From: Desulfurellales bacterium
GTDB taxonomy: Bacteria; Campylobacterota_A; Desulfurellia; Desulfurellales; Hippeaceae
Direction: 5' to 3'
Length of the DNA stretch: 5,516 nucleotides
Assembly: GCA_027074255.1 (NCBI GenBank)
Contig: JALTDI010000263.1
Coordinates: forward strand, 1-5,516
The translations under genes and the position numbers were made by a program. This document shows, one piece after another, positions 5,334 through 5,516 of this stretch. Numbering within the stretch: position 1 is the stretch's first letter; each line of letters starts with the position of its first letter. The notes below the pieces were generated by a model. It was not told the DNA's origin, searched no databases, and saw only the letters and a list, made by a program, of their open reading frames with translations.

Positions 5334-5516
5334 GGAAAAATGAAATAATAAGCAAATCTAAAATCATAACAATGAGAAACGGGAAAACAGATTTGGACAG
5401 GCTCGCCATGTCGCTCTTTGCTATTGCCGAAGACACAATCAAACATATTCCAAGTGGAGGCGTGAGCATTCCTATTGCAAGGTTTGTCACAATCATTACA
5501 CCGCTTGTTATGGGAT
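5308..5516 (-). CDS. TRAP transporter large permease (DctM type), C-terminal end
   Basis: The last 68 residues of a gene that begins beyond the right edge. TRAP large permeases form the sodium-driven channel in the inner membrane and work with a periplasmic binding protein and a small membrane subunit to import C4-dicarboxylates and similar organic acids. The segment VTNLAIGMLTPPLG corresponds to the highly conserved NLEIGMITPPVG signature of DctM. It is followed by ICLIVSSAIA, the hydrophilic link KSDMASLSKS, and a final hydrophobic helix (FPFLIVMILDLLIISFF) ending a few residues before the stop, as is usual in the family. The internal Met at 5496 is not the real start, since the conserved reading (PITSGV) continues upstream. 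It ends with TAA, and a terminator-like repeat overlaps its last codons, so it probably belongs to a separate transcription unit. Confidence 0.93.
   Translation of the reverse strand, partial: PITSGVMIVTNLAIGMLTPPLGICLIVSSAIAKSDMASLSKSVFPFLIVMILDLLIISFFQPITTLLL

Noticed and set aside
5308..5496. A complete 62-residue small membrane protein starting at Met 5496
   Set aside because: The frame stays open and family-like up to the window edge, and the segment matches the conserved end of DctM permeases, so it is the tail of a larger gene.
1..5516. CRISPR arrays, tRNA or rRNA genes, insertion sequences, prophage or toxin-antitoxin genes
   Set aside because: No regularly spaced repeats, cloverleaf-like segments, transposase motifs or terminal inverted repeats were seen; almost the whole window is accounted for by recognised coding sequence.

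Overview
The window is a tightly packed stretch of bacterial chromosome. Every convincing gene lies on the minus strand, so the genes read from the right edge to the left. Base composition is AT-rich (about 38% G+C, judged by eye from a few sampled lines). Starts are mixed ATG, GTG and TTG with good Shine-Dalgarno sequences. A TRAP-type organic-acid transporter, an HDOD signalling protein, a lone mtnA and an ftsY-eno pair suggest a Gram-negative, free-living, non-sugar-using bacterium. Deferribacterota (for example a Flexistipes-like organism) is my best guess, but it is unproven and comes from general impression rather than any search.

Layout in reading order. At 5516-5308 is the C-terminal end of a DctM-type TRAP transporter large permease. 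At 5307-5191 is the only real intergenic gap (117 nt). It holds a terminator-like inverted repeat and, just before the next gene, a good sigma70-type promoter (TTGAAA, 17 nt, TATACT). From there a run of seven genes leaves the window: an HDOD-domain protein (5190-4345); a small two-CxxC zinc-ribbon protein resembling the BCAM0308 family (4331-3870); an extended SDR / NAD-dependent epimerase-like protein (3873-2947); mtnA, methylthioribose-1-phosphate isomerase (2969-1956); a crotonase-fold enoyl-CoA hydratase-like enzyme (1959-1204); ftsY, the signal recognition particle receptor (1200-289); and the first 90 codons of enolase, eno (272-1).

The spacing argues for one operon. Three of the junctions overlap (ATGA between the zinc protein and the SDR, about 20 nt between the SDR and mtnA, TTGA between mtnA and the crotonase). 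The other three gaps are 13, 3 and 16 nt. The products do not form one pathway: they cover signalling, an unknown zinc protein, a sugar- or lipid-type SDR, methylthioadenosine salvage, CoA chemistry, membrane protein targeting and glycolysis. It is best seen as a mixed housekeeping operon in which the small zinc protein and the HDOD protein are the poorly understood members. Start codons were re-chosen from Shine-Dalgarno position for three genes. No RNA genes, CRISPR arrays, insertion sequences or phage genes are visible, and I see no strong case for a new biological system. The points most worth checking are the zinc-ribbon protein, the isolated mtnA, the unusual crotonase active-site loop and the competing hairpins after the TRAP gene.
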